Shown in pieces: positions 1 through 8,174 of a DNA stretch of 64,000 nt. How positions within the stretch are numbered: the first letter of the stretch is position 1; each line of letters begins with the position of its first letter. Origin of the DNA: Ruminococcus sp. 210702-SL.1.03 (GTDB taxonomy: Bacteria > Bacillota > Clostridia > Oscillospirales > Ruminococcaceae); contig NZ_JAJCLZ010000002.1 of the NCBI RefSeq assembly GCF_020559915.1, forward strand, positions 194,807-258,806, written 5' to 3'. The translations under genes and the position numbers were made by a program. A model generated the notes under the pieces. It worked only from the letters and a program-made list of their open reading frames with translations, was not told the origin of the DNA and made no database searches.

Positions 1-500
1 AAAGCCAGCACGTCTTCGCCGTCCTCTGCCGTGAATACGCCGTCCGCTTCGCCCGCGCTCTGCTGCGGGGCGGCCTCAGCCGCGGGTGCTTCGCCTTTCA
101 TAGCCGCCGCAAATGCGCGGTTTTTCGCTATCTGCTCGGTGAAGTCGGTAAGCGGCACGCTTTCGTCTGACAGATTTTCTATCTCGCTCTTCATTCCGTC
201 AGAGCCCGCGTAAAGCAGCTCGTAAAGCGCGGGTTTGTCGAACTGCACGTTCGGGTCTTCGCGGATTATCGAGAAAAGGTCTTCCAGCGAGTGTGCCAGC
301 TTTGAAACGTTGTGAAGACCCATCATCGCCGCCGAGCCTTTTACCGTGTGCATTATGCGGAAAATCTCGCCCACGTCCTCCTCGCCCAGCGTGTCTGACT
401 CGGTGCGGATAAGTATTTCGTCGAGCTTTTCCAGCAGCTCGTTTGTTTCAAACAAAAATACGTCGAGCATACCCTCCATGCTCTGTTCATACTTTGCCAT
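1..500 (-). CDS. cheA: Chemotaxis histidine kinase CheA, N-terminal part (runs off the window)
   Basis: The first 166 codons of a CheA-like kinase are visible; the rest lies beyond the left edge. The start ATG at 500 follows a good ribosome site (AAGGGGTG). An HPt phosphotransfer domain fills about residues 1-115. The phospho-acceptor histidine is near residue 51 in IMHTVKGSAAMMG, the typical CheA HPt motif. After it comes an Ala/Glu/Pro-rich linker like the ones that precede the P2 domain. In the family this histidine receives phosphate from the C-terminal kinase domain and passes it to CheY or CheB. Because only the HPt part is visible, a CheA-like hybrid kinase is also possible. Confidence 0.85.
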   Translation of the reverse strand, partial: MAKYEQSMEGMLDVFLFETNELLEKLDEILIRTESDTLGEEDVGEIFRIMHTVKGSAAMMGLHNVSKLAHSLEDLFSIIREDPNVQFDKPALYELLYAGSDGMKSEIENLSDESVPLTDFTEQIAKNRAFAAAMKGEAPAAEAAPQQSAGEADGVFTAEDGEDVLA

Positions 501-514
501 TCCGTCACCCCTTT

Positions 515-2029
515 TTATTCAAACATGATGTAGCCCTCGCGCAGACATATCTTCTTTATCTCATCGTAGGGCATGAATTTCATTTTATGGCATTTTTCTT
601 TCTCGCCGCAGGTGTATATCATAAGCGTGCACCTGTTGTTGAGAAGCTGAAAAGGTGTTCTGCTTATGCTTATCTTGCTGATATTCGCCTTTGGCAGAAA
701 TACTTTGTGGAACTGGTACAGCTTGCAGTAGCTCATAGCGCAGCCGTTTTCGTTAAAGCCTACCGAGGTGTTGAACGAAGCGGCTACTTTTACTATAATG
801 AGCCATATCAGAGGTATGGTTATGATTACAAGCAGTATGTTGAATTCCCGCTGCCATATGCTTACATACTTGTTCAGTATGTACAGCGCGGCGGGCGGTA
901 TGGCGCATACTATCATCGGCGTCCATACAAAGTCGCTGATGTTTTCTCTGCCAGTTTTTATCTCCGGCCGCGGCTTAGGCAGGTCGGGCACTAGCATTTT
1001 CAGCGAGGCGTTCATCTGCTGATAGGTGGTTATCGGTATCAGCGCTGAGATCTCGCGGCGCGATTTTCCGTAGCCGGTGCAGTCCAGCGTTACCGAGCAT
1101 ATCTTAAAGGCTTTCATAAGCAGCGTTTGCTGTAAGTCGTAGTAATTTATCTTGCTGCGGTTGATTATGTGGCGGCGCTTTATCAGCACTCCGCTTTTTA
1201 CCAGCAGCTGATCTTCCGTGCGCGATATGGTGAAAGACCAGTGCCGCGCGAGAGTGGCTATGAAAGATATAAACCAGCCGCCTATTACCAAGCCCCCCAG
1301 TGCGAGCACAGCCTTAGGTATAGTCTGTGAGAGCTTGAAAAGCCGCGAATCTATCCGCGTAAGCTCGCTGTTTACTTTCAGCATCAGCTTTTGCTCAAAT
1401 TCCAGACCGATAATTTTGTAGGCCTCGAACATGAACATTCCGTACAGCAGCATTCCCGAAAATGCCGATGAAAACAGCAGCGAGAACATCAGCAGGTGTG
1501 TCTTTCGCGGCGAGAAGGTCACTTTCGGCGCGCTTTCCTCGCTGTCGCGCACGAAGTCGAAAAGCAGGTCTGCGTTTCGCTTTGAGATGACTAGGCGCAT
1601 ATCTTCGCTCGAAAGCGTTCTCGCGTTCGTTTCGATGTACATGGTATAAGCCTTTACGGGACGGTTTATCCAGCTTTGGCAAAACGTGAGCGTGGTTATC
1701 TCGTTATAGTAAACTTTTGTGCGAACTATGCCGAAAAGTCCCGTGTGCGCCGTGATCCCGTCGCTCTCTATCGTGAAGCGCACGAATATCCAGCGCAGTA
1801 CCGCCAGCGCGAAAATGCCCGAGATCGAGAGTATGTCTACCCAGTTAGTGCGTATCCAGCTCTGAAAATCGAAGCGCGAGGCTATCAGGTACTTGGTAAG
1901 CGGTATCAGCAGCAGCCACAAGTTCTTCGAGGTGTAGTCCAGCATTTTTACAGGGTGCTGGCGGTGGCGGAAGAAGTGCGATACCGCGGCGCGGAAGCCG
2001 TGGCGCATTTTATATTTCAGCTTAGTCAT
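515..2029 (-). CDS. PH domain-containing membrane protein, YdbT-like
   Basis: A 504-residue protein with paired hydrophobic segments (near residues 35-80, 180-205, 245-265 and 365-400) alternating with soluble beta-rich segments. This is the layout of the YdbT family, which has repeated bacterial PH (DUF304) domains. The start ATG overlaps the stop of the upstream YdbS-like gene by 4 bp (ATGA), so the two are translationally coupled. YdbS/YdbT pairs are common in Firmicutes. In Bacillus they have been linked to resistance to antimicrobial compounds made by other strains; the biochemical role is unknown. The family call is from overall similarity. Confidence 0.75.
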   Translation of the reverse strand: MTKLKYKMRHGFRAAVSHFFRHRQHPVKMLDYTSKNLWLLLIPLTKYLIASRFDFQSWIRTNWVDILSISGIFALAVLRWIFVRFTIESDGITAHTGLFGIVRTKVYYNEITTLTFCQSWINRPVKAYTMYIETNARTLSSEDMRLVISKRNADLLFDFVRDSEESAPKVTFSPRKTHLLMFSLLFSSAFSGMLLYGMFMFEAYKIIGLEFEQKLMLKVNSELTRIDSRLFKLSQTIPKAVLALGGLVIGGWFISFIATLARHWSFTISRTEDQLLVKSGVLIKRRHIINRSKINYYDLQQTLLMKAFKICSVTLDCTGYGKSRREISALIPITTYQQMNASLKMLVPDLPKPRPEIKTGRENISDFVWTPMIVCAIPPAALYILNKYVSIWQREFNILLVIITIPLIWLIIVKVAASFNTSVGFNENGCAMSYCKLYQFHKVFLPKANISKISISRTPFQLLNNRCTLMIYTCGEKEKCHKMKFMPYDEIKKICLREGYIMFE

Positions 2030-2604
2030 ACAGCCCCTGCGCCCCCGCTCTTTTTATTTTCGTTGTTGTTGGTTTGCTCATGCTCATGCTCATGGTCATC
2101 CGCGCGCTTTTGCGGCTGCCTGCGTGTTTTTTGCGCGCGGCGCTGCGTTTCCTGCGGCTCTTCGCGGCTGCGGATAAGCGCGTTTATAGTTTCCGCTATC
2201 TCGGTAAGGTCGCTTTTTCGCATAAAGCATATCAGTATGCGCGCGCCGAGGGCGTTTATCACGGCGAAGTTAAAGCCTGTGAACCGCCCCAGCGGCGTTA
2301 TTATCACCGATATTGATTTTATCGAGCTTATAGGCATATAGTCGTTCTTTAGGAATATAAAGCCGCCCGAGGTAGCTATCTCGTTTTTCGTGATTATGAC
2401 CTTGGCGTGCAGAAAATAATGGGGTATCACTATCACCGCTATCAGCAGTATCAGCACCCATACCGCAGCCGCGATCATTTTTACCAGCTCTTCGGGCAGC
2501 ATTGTGACGTAGCGGTATATCACCACGTTCAGCGCCGCGCCCGCAGCCGCTATGAGCAGATAAAACATAAGCATCGCCCTCTTGGCGGGCAGAAATCTTT
2601 TCAA
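2026..2604 (-). CDS. PH domain-containing membrane protein, YdbS-like
   Basis: 192 residues with two hydrophobic segments near the N-terminus (about 11-30 and 38-62), then a PH-like region with FLKNDYMPISSIKSI, where bacterial PH (DUF304) proteins carry a similar motif. The C-terminal tail is highly charged (Arg/Gln/His/Glu-rich) and probably disordered. The likely start is a TTG at 2604 preceded by AAGGAG; an in-frame ATG lies ten codons in. It is the first gene of a two-gene unit with the YdbT-like gene, which it overlaps by 4 bp. Both products are expected in the membrane. Confidence 0.7.
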   Translation of the reverse strand: MKRFLPAKRAMLMFYLLIAAAGAALNVVIYRYVTMLPEELVKMIAAAVWVLILLIAVIVIPHYFLHAKVIITKNEIATSGGFIFLKNDYMPISSIKSISVIITPLGRFTGFNFAVINALGARILICFMRKSDLTEIAETINALIRSREEPQETQRRAQKTRRQPQKRADDHEHEHEQTNNNENKKSGGAGAV

Positions 2605-2678
2605 AAGCTGCGTTCTCCTTTACAAATAGTACAAGTACAAAATGTACAGCCGTAAGCCGTCAGCCGTTCCGAATGTTA

Positions 2679-3521
2679 TCAGATCTCGGCTTCGGCGTGG
2701 CGGGTAACGTGGCAGCCCACGTTTACTGAAACGGGCAGCCCCGCGATGTGCGTCGGGGCTTGCTCAATGTTTACGGCAAGGCAGGTCTGCGTACCGCCAA
2801 AGCCCTGCGGGCCTATACCCAGCTTGTTTATTTTATCAAGAATTTGCTGCTCAAGCTCGGCGTAGAGGGGCTTGGGGTTGCGCTGCGAAACGGGGCGGCA
2901 GAGCGCCTTTTTCGCAAGGTAAGCGCATTTTTCAAAGTCGCCGCCAATGCCAACGCCTATCACTATGGGCGGGCAGGGGTTAGAGCCTGCCTGCGCGCAG
3001 ACGTTTACAACGTAGTCAACTATCTCTTCGCGCGTAACGGATGGGGTCATCATTTTAAGCTGCGACATATTCTCGCTTCCAAAGCCTTTCGGCGCACAGA
3101 CTATCTTCACGCTCTCGCCAGCAACTATTCTTATGTGCAGCACCGCGGGGGTGTTGTCGCCCGTATTCACGCGCTCCAGCGGGTCGGAAACTACCGATTT
3201 TCTCAGCAGACCGTCAGTGTAGCCCGCCGAAACGCCTGCGTTTACAGCTTCTTCAAGGTCGCCGCCGACGAAGTGCACGTCCTGACCTATATCCATAAAA
3301 ATAACAGCCATGCCCGTGTCCTGACAGATGGGCAGAGTTTCCTGCTCAGCCGCTTTCAGATTATCGAGAATGTCGTCGAAAACGCTCTTTCCTACTGGCG
3401 ACTTTTCCGCCGCCGCGCCGCGCTTTATGCACTCGCACATATCCTGCGGCAGCACGCGGTTTGCTTTAATGCAAAGCTCTTTTACCGTCTGCGTTACTAC
3501 GCTTACATCTATCTCTCTCAT
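2679..3521 (-). CDS. fumA: Fumarate hydratase (class I), alpha subunit
   Basis: 280 residues, the usual length of the alpha subunit of two-subunit class I fumarases and L(+)-tartrate dehydratases. It has the family features LPICQDTGMAVIF, GSENMSQLKMM, AGSNPCPPIVIGVGIGG and the C-terminal VNVGCHVTRHAEAEI. The class I enzyme holds a 4Fe-4S cluster and interconverts fumarate and malate. The ATG at 3521 is preferred over an upstream in-frame TTG because AAAAGG lies between them and the protein then begins MREIDV. The beta subunit normally encoded next door is absent on both sides here, so it must lie outside the window. L-tartrate dehydratase is an alternative. Confidence 0.87.
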   Translation of the reverse strand: MREIDVSVVTQTVKELCIKANRVLPQDMCECIKRGAAAEKSPVGKSVFDDILDNLKAAEQETLPICQDTGMAVIFMDIGQDVHFVGGDLEEAVNAGVSAGYTDGLLRKSVVSDPLERVNTGDNTPAVLHIRIVAGESVKIVCAPKGFGSENMSQLKMMTPSVTREEIVDYVVNVCAQAGSNPCPPIVIGVGIGGDFEKCAYLAKKALCRPVSQRNPKPLYAELEQQILDKINKLGIGPQGFGGTQTCLAVNIEQAPTHIAGLPVSVNVGCHVTRHAEAEI

Positions 3522-3556
3522 TATATTATATTCAATCCTTTTCTGCAAATTCCGTT

Positions 3557-4726
3557 TTAGTATCTTATCTCTTTGCGATATTTGATGAGCGTGCCGTTTA
3601 TCATAACGAGTTTCGGTTCGCTCATAACTTCAAAGGGGCTGCCTTCGAACATCACCATGTCGGCGCGCTTGCCTGTCTCTATCGAGCCTGCCAGGTCGTC
3701 TATACCGCCTATTTCCGCCGCGTTTATCGTTACGGCTTCAAGCGCCTGCATGAATGTCATGCCGTTTTTCACCGCAATGCCCACCGTGAGCGGCAGGTAC
3801 TCTATCGGCGTTTCGCTGTGGTCGGTGCATATGGCGGTCTTTACGCCGTGCTGCGCCAGCAGACCTGCGTTTTTCGGGGTGATGTTGGCAAGTTCGGGCT
3901 TGCAGGGGTCGCAGATTATCGGGCCGACGACCGCCGAAGCGTTCTCCAGCGCCAATTCGCCCGCGATAAGATGACCGTCGGTGCAGTGTATCAGCACATA
4001 GTCAAGCCCAAATTCACGGCTTATGCGCAGGGCAGTGAAGATGTCATCCGCGCGGTGGCAGTGGAAGTGCGCTTTCAGCTCGCCGCGCAGCAGGGGTATC
4101 AGCGCCTCGCTCTTCGGGTCAAGCTCGGGCAGGTCAGACTCGCTCTCGGCGGCTTCCTTGTCCGCCATGTACCTCTGCGCTTTAAGCAGCGCTTCGCGGA
4201 TCATCGCGGCTATCGCCATGCGGGTGCAGGGTGTTTCGTCGCGGTTCATATATGTCATTTTCGGGTTCTCGCCGAGCGCGAATTTTATGCCCACGCGCCG
4301 CAGAAGCATATTGTCGATGCGCCTGCCATCGGTGGAAACTGCCACGATGTCGCCCGCCACGGGGTTCATCGAGCCGGGGGAGATAAGCACCGAGGTTATG
4401 CCCGCGTTTCGCGCCTTTTCAAACGACTCGTCGAATGGGTTTATCGCGTCGATGACCCTTAGCTGCGCCGAGCAGGGTTCGCTCTCCTCATTAAAATCTT
4501 CGCTTTCGATACCGACGCCGTTCGTAGTCAGTCCGACGTGCGTGTGCGCGTCGATGAAGCCGGGGTAGAGCGCCGCGCCGCCGCCGTCGATGTCAACGTC
4601 CTCAAAGCTTGAGGGCGTGCCCTCGCACACGGCGGTGATCTTGCCCTCAGTTATCTCGACCCAGCCCTTTTCGATGACCGAGCGGGCTTTGTTCATTGTA
4701 AATATTTTAACATTGTATATTTTCAT
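3557..4726 (-). CDS. Amidohydrolase family protein (imidazolonepropionase-like)
   Basis: 389 residues of the amidohydrolase superfamily. There is an N-terminal beta-sandwich part, then the metal-binding strand-1 motif GFIDAHTHVG near residue 60. Further metal ligands are likely HFHCH near 219 and the histidine in DYVLIHCTDGH near 245. The catalytic aspartate lies in AICTDHSETP near 318, and the C-terminal GKRADMVMFEG is the usual end of the family. The ATG at 4726 follows AAGGAATATTCT. The metal-dependent hydrolase fold is clear, but the substrate cannot be told from sequence. It sits between the dUTPase and fumarase genes, probably in one transcription unit. Confidence 0.8.
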   Translation of the reverse strand: MKIYNVKIFTMNKARSVIEKGWVEITEGKITAVCEGTPSSFEDVDIDGGGAALYPGFIDAHTHVGLTTNGVGIESEDFNEESEPCSAQLRVIDAINPFDESFEKARNAGITSVLISPGSMNPVAGDIVAVSTDGRRIDNMLLRRVGIKFALGENPKMTYMNRDETPCTRMAIAAMIREALLKAQRYMADKEAAESESDLPELDPKSEALIPLLRGELKAHFHCHRADDIFTALRISREFGLDYVLIHCTDGHLIAGELALENASAVVGPIICDPCKPELANITPKNAGLLAQHGVKTAICTDHSETPIEYLPLTVGIAVKNGMTFMQALEAVTINAAEIGGIDDLAGSIETGKRADMVMFEGSPFEVMSEPKLVMINGTLIKYRKEIRY

Positions 4727-4752
4727 AGAATATTCCTTGTCGTTCAGTTCGT

Positions 4753-5196
4753 TCAGTACTTTCCAGTGCTTCCAAATCCGCCGCTTCCGCGTTCGGTATC
4801 GGTAAGCTCTTCACATTCCTCTATCTCGGCGAATACCGCGGGCGTAACCACAAGCTGCGCTATGCGCTCGCCGTTCTGCACTGTGTACGCTTCTTTGGAA
4901 GAATTATGCAGCGGAATGAATATCTCGCCGCGGTAATCCATGTCTATAACGCCGACGCAGTTCGCGGGTGCAAGCCCGTGCTTCGCTGCCAGCGATGAGC
5001 GCGCGTAGGCCAGCAAAACGTACTCGCCGTCGCAATCAAGCTGCGCCGCCACGCCTGTAGGTATCATGGCAGTTTCGCCCGCGCCGATGGTAACAGCGCT
5101 TTCCAGACAAGCCGTAAGATCGCAGCCCGCGCTGTGCGCCGTCATGCGTTTCGGGATAACTGCGCCGTCACGCATTTTTTTGAATTTTAACTTCAT
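4753..5196 (-). CDS. dut: dUTP diphosphatase (trimeric dUTPase)
   Basis: A 147-residue protein carrying the trimeric dUTPase motifs in order: AHSAGCDL (motif 1), ARSSLA (motif 2), GVIDMDYRGEI (motif 3, uracil and catalytic Asp), NGERIAQLVV (motif 4) and RGSGGFGSTGK (motif 5, phosphate-binding arm). It hydrolyses dUTP to dUMP and pyrophosphate, keeping uracil out of DNA and feeding thymidylate synthesis. The ATG at 5196 follows AAAGGATAAAT, 2 nt after the stop of the U32 gene, so the genes are co-transcribed and probably coupled. A longer in-frame reading to 5262 lacks a ribosome site and overlaps the U32 gene. Confidence 0.95.
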   Translation of the reverse strand: MKLKFKKMRDGAVIPKRMTAHSAGCDLTACLESAVTIGAGETAMIPTGVAAQLDCDGEYVLLAYARSSLAAKHGLAPANCVGVIDMDYRGEIFIPLHNSSKEAYTVQNGERIAQLVVTPAVFAEIEECEELTDTERGSGGFGSTGKY

Positions 5197-5198
5197 AT

Positions 5199-7268
5199 TT
5201 ATCCTTTCAATCCGCGGTAATACAAACCTCTTGTTATGGTTTCGCCGTTTATCGCAGTACATTGCTTTTGATATTTGAACATATTTATAACTTCCGCCGC
5301 TCGCTCCGCCGACTCGTCAAAAAGCTCTATCTGCACGAAATCCACCGCGCGGAAATCCGCCATTTTGTCCGATATGCAGAGCAGGTCGGAGTTGAGCAGT
5401 TCGGTGTATCCGAGCCTTTTTGAGCACTTTATCGGGAATCGCCTGCCGGTTCTGTCGTAGACCGCGCCGGTGCATTTTTTGCAGCCGACCGCCGCGCGTA
5501 TCGGGCAGTTGACCGTCAGCATGAGCGGCAGCCTGCCGTAACCCTCCGCACCGATTGGTATTTCCGGCGCTAGCGCGCTGATCTGCGAAGCTTTCATTTC
5601 TGGCGAGATCACCGCGTCCGCTACGCCGAATTCGCGCAGCTTTTTGAGCGCGAGCGAGTTTGCAATGTTCAGCCCCGCTGCCCCATGAGGCGTAAGCCCC
5701 AGTTTTTGCGCGGTTATAATGTGTGCATAATTCGTGCATAAAATGTGCTTAATATGCGTATGTTTTGCTTGCTCAAGCAGCGCAGTCTGACTATTTTCAT
5801 CTAACGTGAAGCGCGGCATTGCTACGCCGAGCTTCTCGGCAGGGAAGCGCTCCGCAGCCTTTTTGATCTCGTTCATATCTAACGGCAGCCACGCGATCTC
5901 GATGTCCTCGGGGTCGAGCATGGCAAGCTGCTCCGCTTTACAGACGTTCACGCGCAGCCTCGGCTCGCCAAAATCGCGCTCGCGCGGTTCGGGCTTCGGG
6001 ATATCCAGCGTAAAATCCACGCGGCGAGAAAAATGCTCCTCGCGCAGAGCGCTGAGTTTTTCGCAAAGTTCGCGGCGCGCAGCGTTCAGCTCTCCCGCCG
6101 CGACTGCCAATCCGTCGTCAATTTCGCAGTGCATATCGCCCAGTTCAAAGTAAGTATCTCCCAGCTTGCCCAATTGCTTGCGCAAGAACGCTTCATCGCA
6201 GGGCTTGTTTTGCGCCTGTTCGGGAACCTTGCCAATAAATTCCGCTCGCAGACCGTTCTCGTCCGTCGCTGTGATGTGCAAAGGCTCGCCGCGGCGCACA
6301 TCGGCGGCAATATCCAGCCGCGCGCGCTTGTATTCGCGGCGGTAAAGCTCGTGAATGGCGGGGTAGGCGGCGGCGGCGGTCTTGGCGTCCTCGGCGGTGC
6401 GTGTGCCAAACATTTCCGCGCCCGTGCGCCGTTTCAAATAGCCATCGGTGAAGCCCCCGCGCGAGAACACGTCCGCCAGCAGTCGCTCGTCGTAATCCTC
6501 GCCCGCCAGCGCCTTTTTCGCACAGTACGCCGAAAGCGCGGCGTACTCGGGTCGCTTCATTCTGCCCTCGATCTTCAATGAATCTACGCCAAATTCAGCC
6601 AGTTCGGGCAGATCGTGCAAAATGCTCATGTCTTTCAGCGAAAGTACATGGTCTTGTCTTCCTTTTTTTACTGAACACGGCAGACGGCACGGCTGCGCAC
6701 AAATGCCGCGGTTGGCGCTTCTTCCGCCGACCACTGCGCTCATCAGACATTGCCCCGAAACGGACATGCACAGCGCGCCGTGCACGAAGATCTCAATTTC
6801 CATATTTTGCAGCTTACACAGCTCTTTTATCACGTCCGCGGGCAGTTCGCGCGAAAGCACCGTGCGCGTGTAGCCCAGCCGCCGTGCAAATTCGCAGCCC
6901 GCCGCCGTGTGCAGGGTCATCTGTGTCGAGGCGTGCAGTTCCAGTTCGGGGCAGCAGCTTTGCGCCAGTTCCGCGACCGCCGGATCTTGCACGATCGCTG
7001 CGTCAACGCCAGTTTCGCAAAGTATCCGCAGCGTTTCGGCGCAGTCGGCAAGTTCGCCGTCGAAAAGCATCGTGTTCACCGCCGCATAGACTTTCACACC
7101 GCGCTGATGGCAAAAACTTACTGCTTCTTTGAGCTGCTGCTCGTCAAAATTCACCGCAGAACCGCGCGCGCTGAAGCGTTTCAGCCCCAGATACACCGCG
7201 TCCGCGCCGCTTTGCACCGCCGCAAAAAGCTGCTCCGGCCCGCCCGCGGGCGAAAGTATCTCCGCCAT
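5199..7268 (-). CDS. U32 family peptidase (RlhA/YdcP-like, with DUF3656 region)
   Basis: 689 residues. The N-terminus (MAEILSPAGGPEQL, then SGADAVYLG) and the cysteine cluster CMSVSGQCLMS with GICAQPCR near residues 168-197 identify peptidase family U32, whose cysteines bind an iron-sulphur cluster. Family members such as E. coli RlhA (YdcP), TrhP and UbiU/V act in RNA or ubiquinone hydroxylation rather than proteolysis. The long C-terminal part with a second Cys pair (CPIRAAVGCKKC) matches the RlhA-type layout that hydroxylates 23S rRNA; that role is inference. The start ATG at 7268 overlaps the zapA stop by 1 nt; a GTG one codon upstream is an alternative. Confidence 0.85.
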   Translation of the reverse strand: MAEILSPAGGPEQLFAAVQSGADAVYLGLKRFSARGSAVNFDEQQLKEAVSFCHQRGVKVYAAVNTMLFDGELADCAETLRILCETGVDAAIVQDPAVAELAQSCCPELELHASTQMTLHTAAGCEFARRLGYTRTVLSRELPADVIKELCKLQNMEIEIFVHGALCMSVSGQCLMSAVVGGRSANRGICAQPCRLPCSVKKGRQDHVLSLKDMSILHDLPELAEFGVDSLKIEGRMKRPEYAALSAYCAKKALAGEDYDERLLADVFSRGGFTDGYLKRRTGAEMFGTRTAEDAKTAAAAYPAIHELYRREYKRARLDIAADVRRGEPLHITATDENGLRAEFIGKVPEQAQNKPCDEAFLRKQLGKLGDTYFELGDMHCEIDDGLAVAAGELNAARRELCEKLSALREEHFSRRVDFTLDIPKPEPRERDFGEPRLRVNVCKAEQLAMLDPEDIEIAWLPLDMNEIKKAAERFPAEKLGVAMPRFTLDENSQTALLEQAKHTHIKHILCTNYAHIITAQKLGLTPHGAAGLNIANSLALKKLREFGVADAVISPEMKASQISALAPEIPIGAEGYGRLPLMLTVNCPIRAAVGCKKCTGAVYDRTGRRFPIKCSKRLGYTELLNSDLLCISDKMADFRAVDFVQIELFDESAERAAEVINMFKYQKQCTAINGETITRGLYYRGLKG

Positions 7269-7699
7269 CACTTTTTCGGCGGCAGACCCAGCGCACCGGT
7301 GATGCTGCTCTTCAAGATCTGCTCGGCGGTGTTCTCATCGACCGCGAATTTCGTGCGCAGCTTCACTTCGCTCTCCAGTTGGCGGATGCGTTCGCGCTGG
7401 CGTTCGACCTCTTTTTTCAGCTTCTCGCACTCGTCGTGCGCGTCGTTTGCCGATTCGACGTAGGCGCTGATCTGCGTGCGTATATTTTTCTCAGTCTGCT
7501 TATTCTTAACAAGTTCGTCAAGACATTCCAGCGAGATTATCGCCGCCGCGTCCTGTATAGAAAGTGTTCGTTTCGCCGCTTGAAGCGCCTTCATGCGCTC
7601 GTTCAGCGTGTTTGCAAGGCGCTGGGTGTACTCCTCGCTCTCGTCGGTCATCATGGGGTAGCTTCTGCCATATATGTTTACTGTTACCTTATTTTTCAT
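7268..7699 (-). CDS. zapA: Cell division protein ZapA
   Basis: 143 residues. The N-terminal globular part KVTVNIYGRSYPMMTDESEEYTQ followed by a long coiled coil is the ZapA architecture. ZapA dimers/tetramers bundle FtsZ protofilaments and help assemble the cytokinetic ring. The heptad region is rich in Glu/Lys/Arg (about residues 75-125) and ends in a Pro/Lys tail. A consensus promoter lies at 7773-7801. It is first in a likely operon with the U32 gene, the same pairing seen in many Clostridia, followed by dut. Confidence 0.9.
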   Translation of the reverse strand: MKNKVTVNIYGRSYPMMTDESEEYTQRLANTLNERMKALQAAKRTLSIQDAAAIISLECLDELVKNKQTEKNIRTQISAYVESANDAHDECEKLKKEVERQRERIRQLESEVKLRTKFAVDENTAEQILKSSITGALGLPPKK

Positions 7700-7772
7700 G
7701 ATTTACAACCTCCTTAGATCTTTTATCTGCGGTCAAAGCGGCTCAGCGCCGCATATCTGCATACTCTCTTTT

Positions 7773-7801
7773 ATTATAGCACATTTGACGAGTGTTTTCA
7801 A
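7773..7801 (-). promoter_or_regulatory. Sigma-A-type promoter for zapA operon
   Basis: On the minus strand: TTGAAA, 17-bp spacer, TATAAT. It lies about 75 bp upstream of the zapA start. Confidence 0.75.
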
Positions 7802-7831
7802 TGGCTTTTTCACATTTTGTACACTTTGTTA

Positions 7832-7862
7832 AATAAAAAAGCCGAGCTTTCGTCGGCTCGGC
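7832..7862 (-). terminator. Rho-independent terminator after the PP2C/small-protein unit
   Basis: Minus strand: 7-bp stem GCCGAGC/GCTCGGC with an 8-nt loop, followed by TTTTTTATTT. It lies 20 bp downstream of the stop of the gene at 7883-8170. Confidence 0.85.
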
Positions 7863-7882
7863 ATAAATCTCGCTGTTGATTT

Positions 7883-8170
7883 TCAATTTCGAGGCTCGCT
7901 CAGTTTTTTTCGGTACTCCGCCGCCAGCTCGTTTATCTTTGCGATCACCCGCTGGTATCCATCGTCGGAAAACTCTTCCTCAAATTCCGTCGAGATCTGC
8001 CCCAGTTCAAAGCATATCTCCCCATACCAAACGCTGACTTTCAGCGCGGGCGGCTCGGCTTTTTTCAGCGGTTCTATTCTGTAATTCATATCGCCGAGCA
8101 GACTTCCCATCCATATATTGCCGAAATCGAAGTACGCAAACGTCGGTACATCTATCAATCCATGATACAT
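7883..8170 (-). CDS. Small protein of unknown function
   Basis: 95 residues, acidic, without a signal peptide or membrane segment, and not recognised. The N-terminus is aromatic-rich (FAYFDFGNIW) and the C-terminal third is probably helical (YQRVIAKINELAAEYRKKL). The ATG at 8170 has its ribosome site (AAAAGGAG) inside the last codons of the PP2C gene, 4 nt away, so it is coupled to that gene. A terminator follows directly. It could be an adaptor or regulator of the phosphatase, but only the gene order suggests this. Confidence 0.65.
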   Translation of the reverse strand: MYHGLIDVPTFAYFDFGNIWMGSLLGDMNYRIEPLKKAEPPALKVSVWYGEICFELGQISTEFEEEFSDDGYQRVIAKINELAAEYRKKLSEPRN

Positions 8171-8174
8171 ATTC

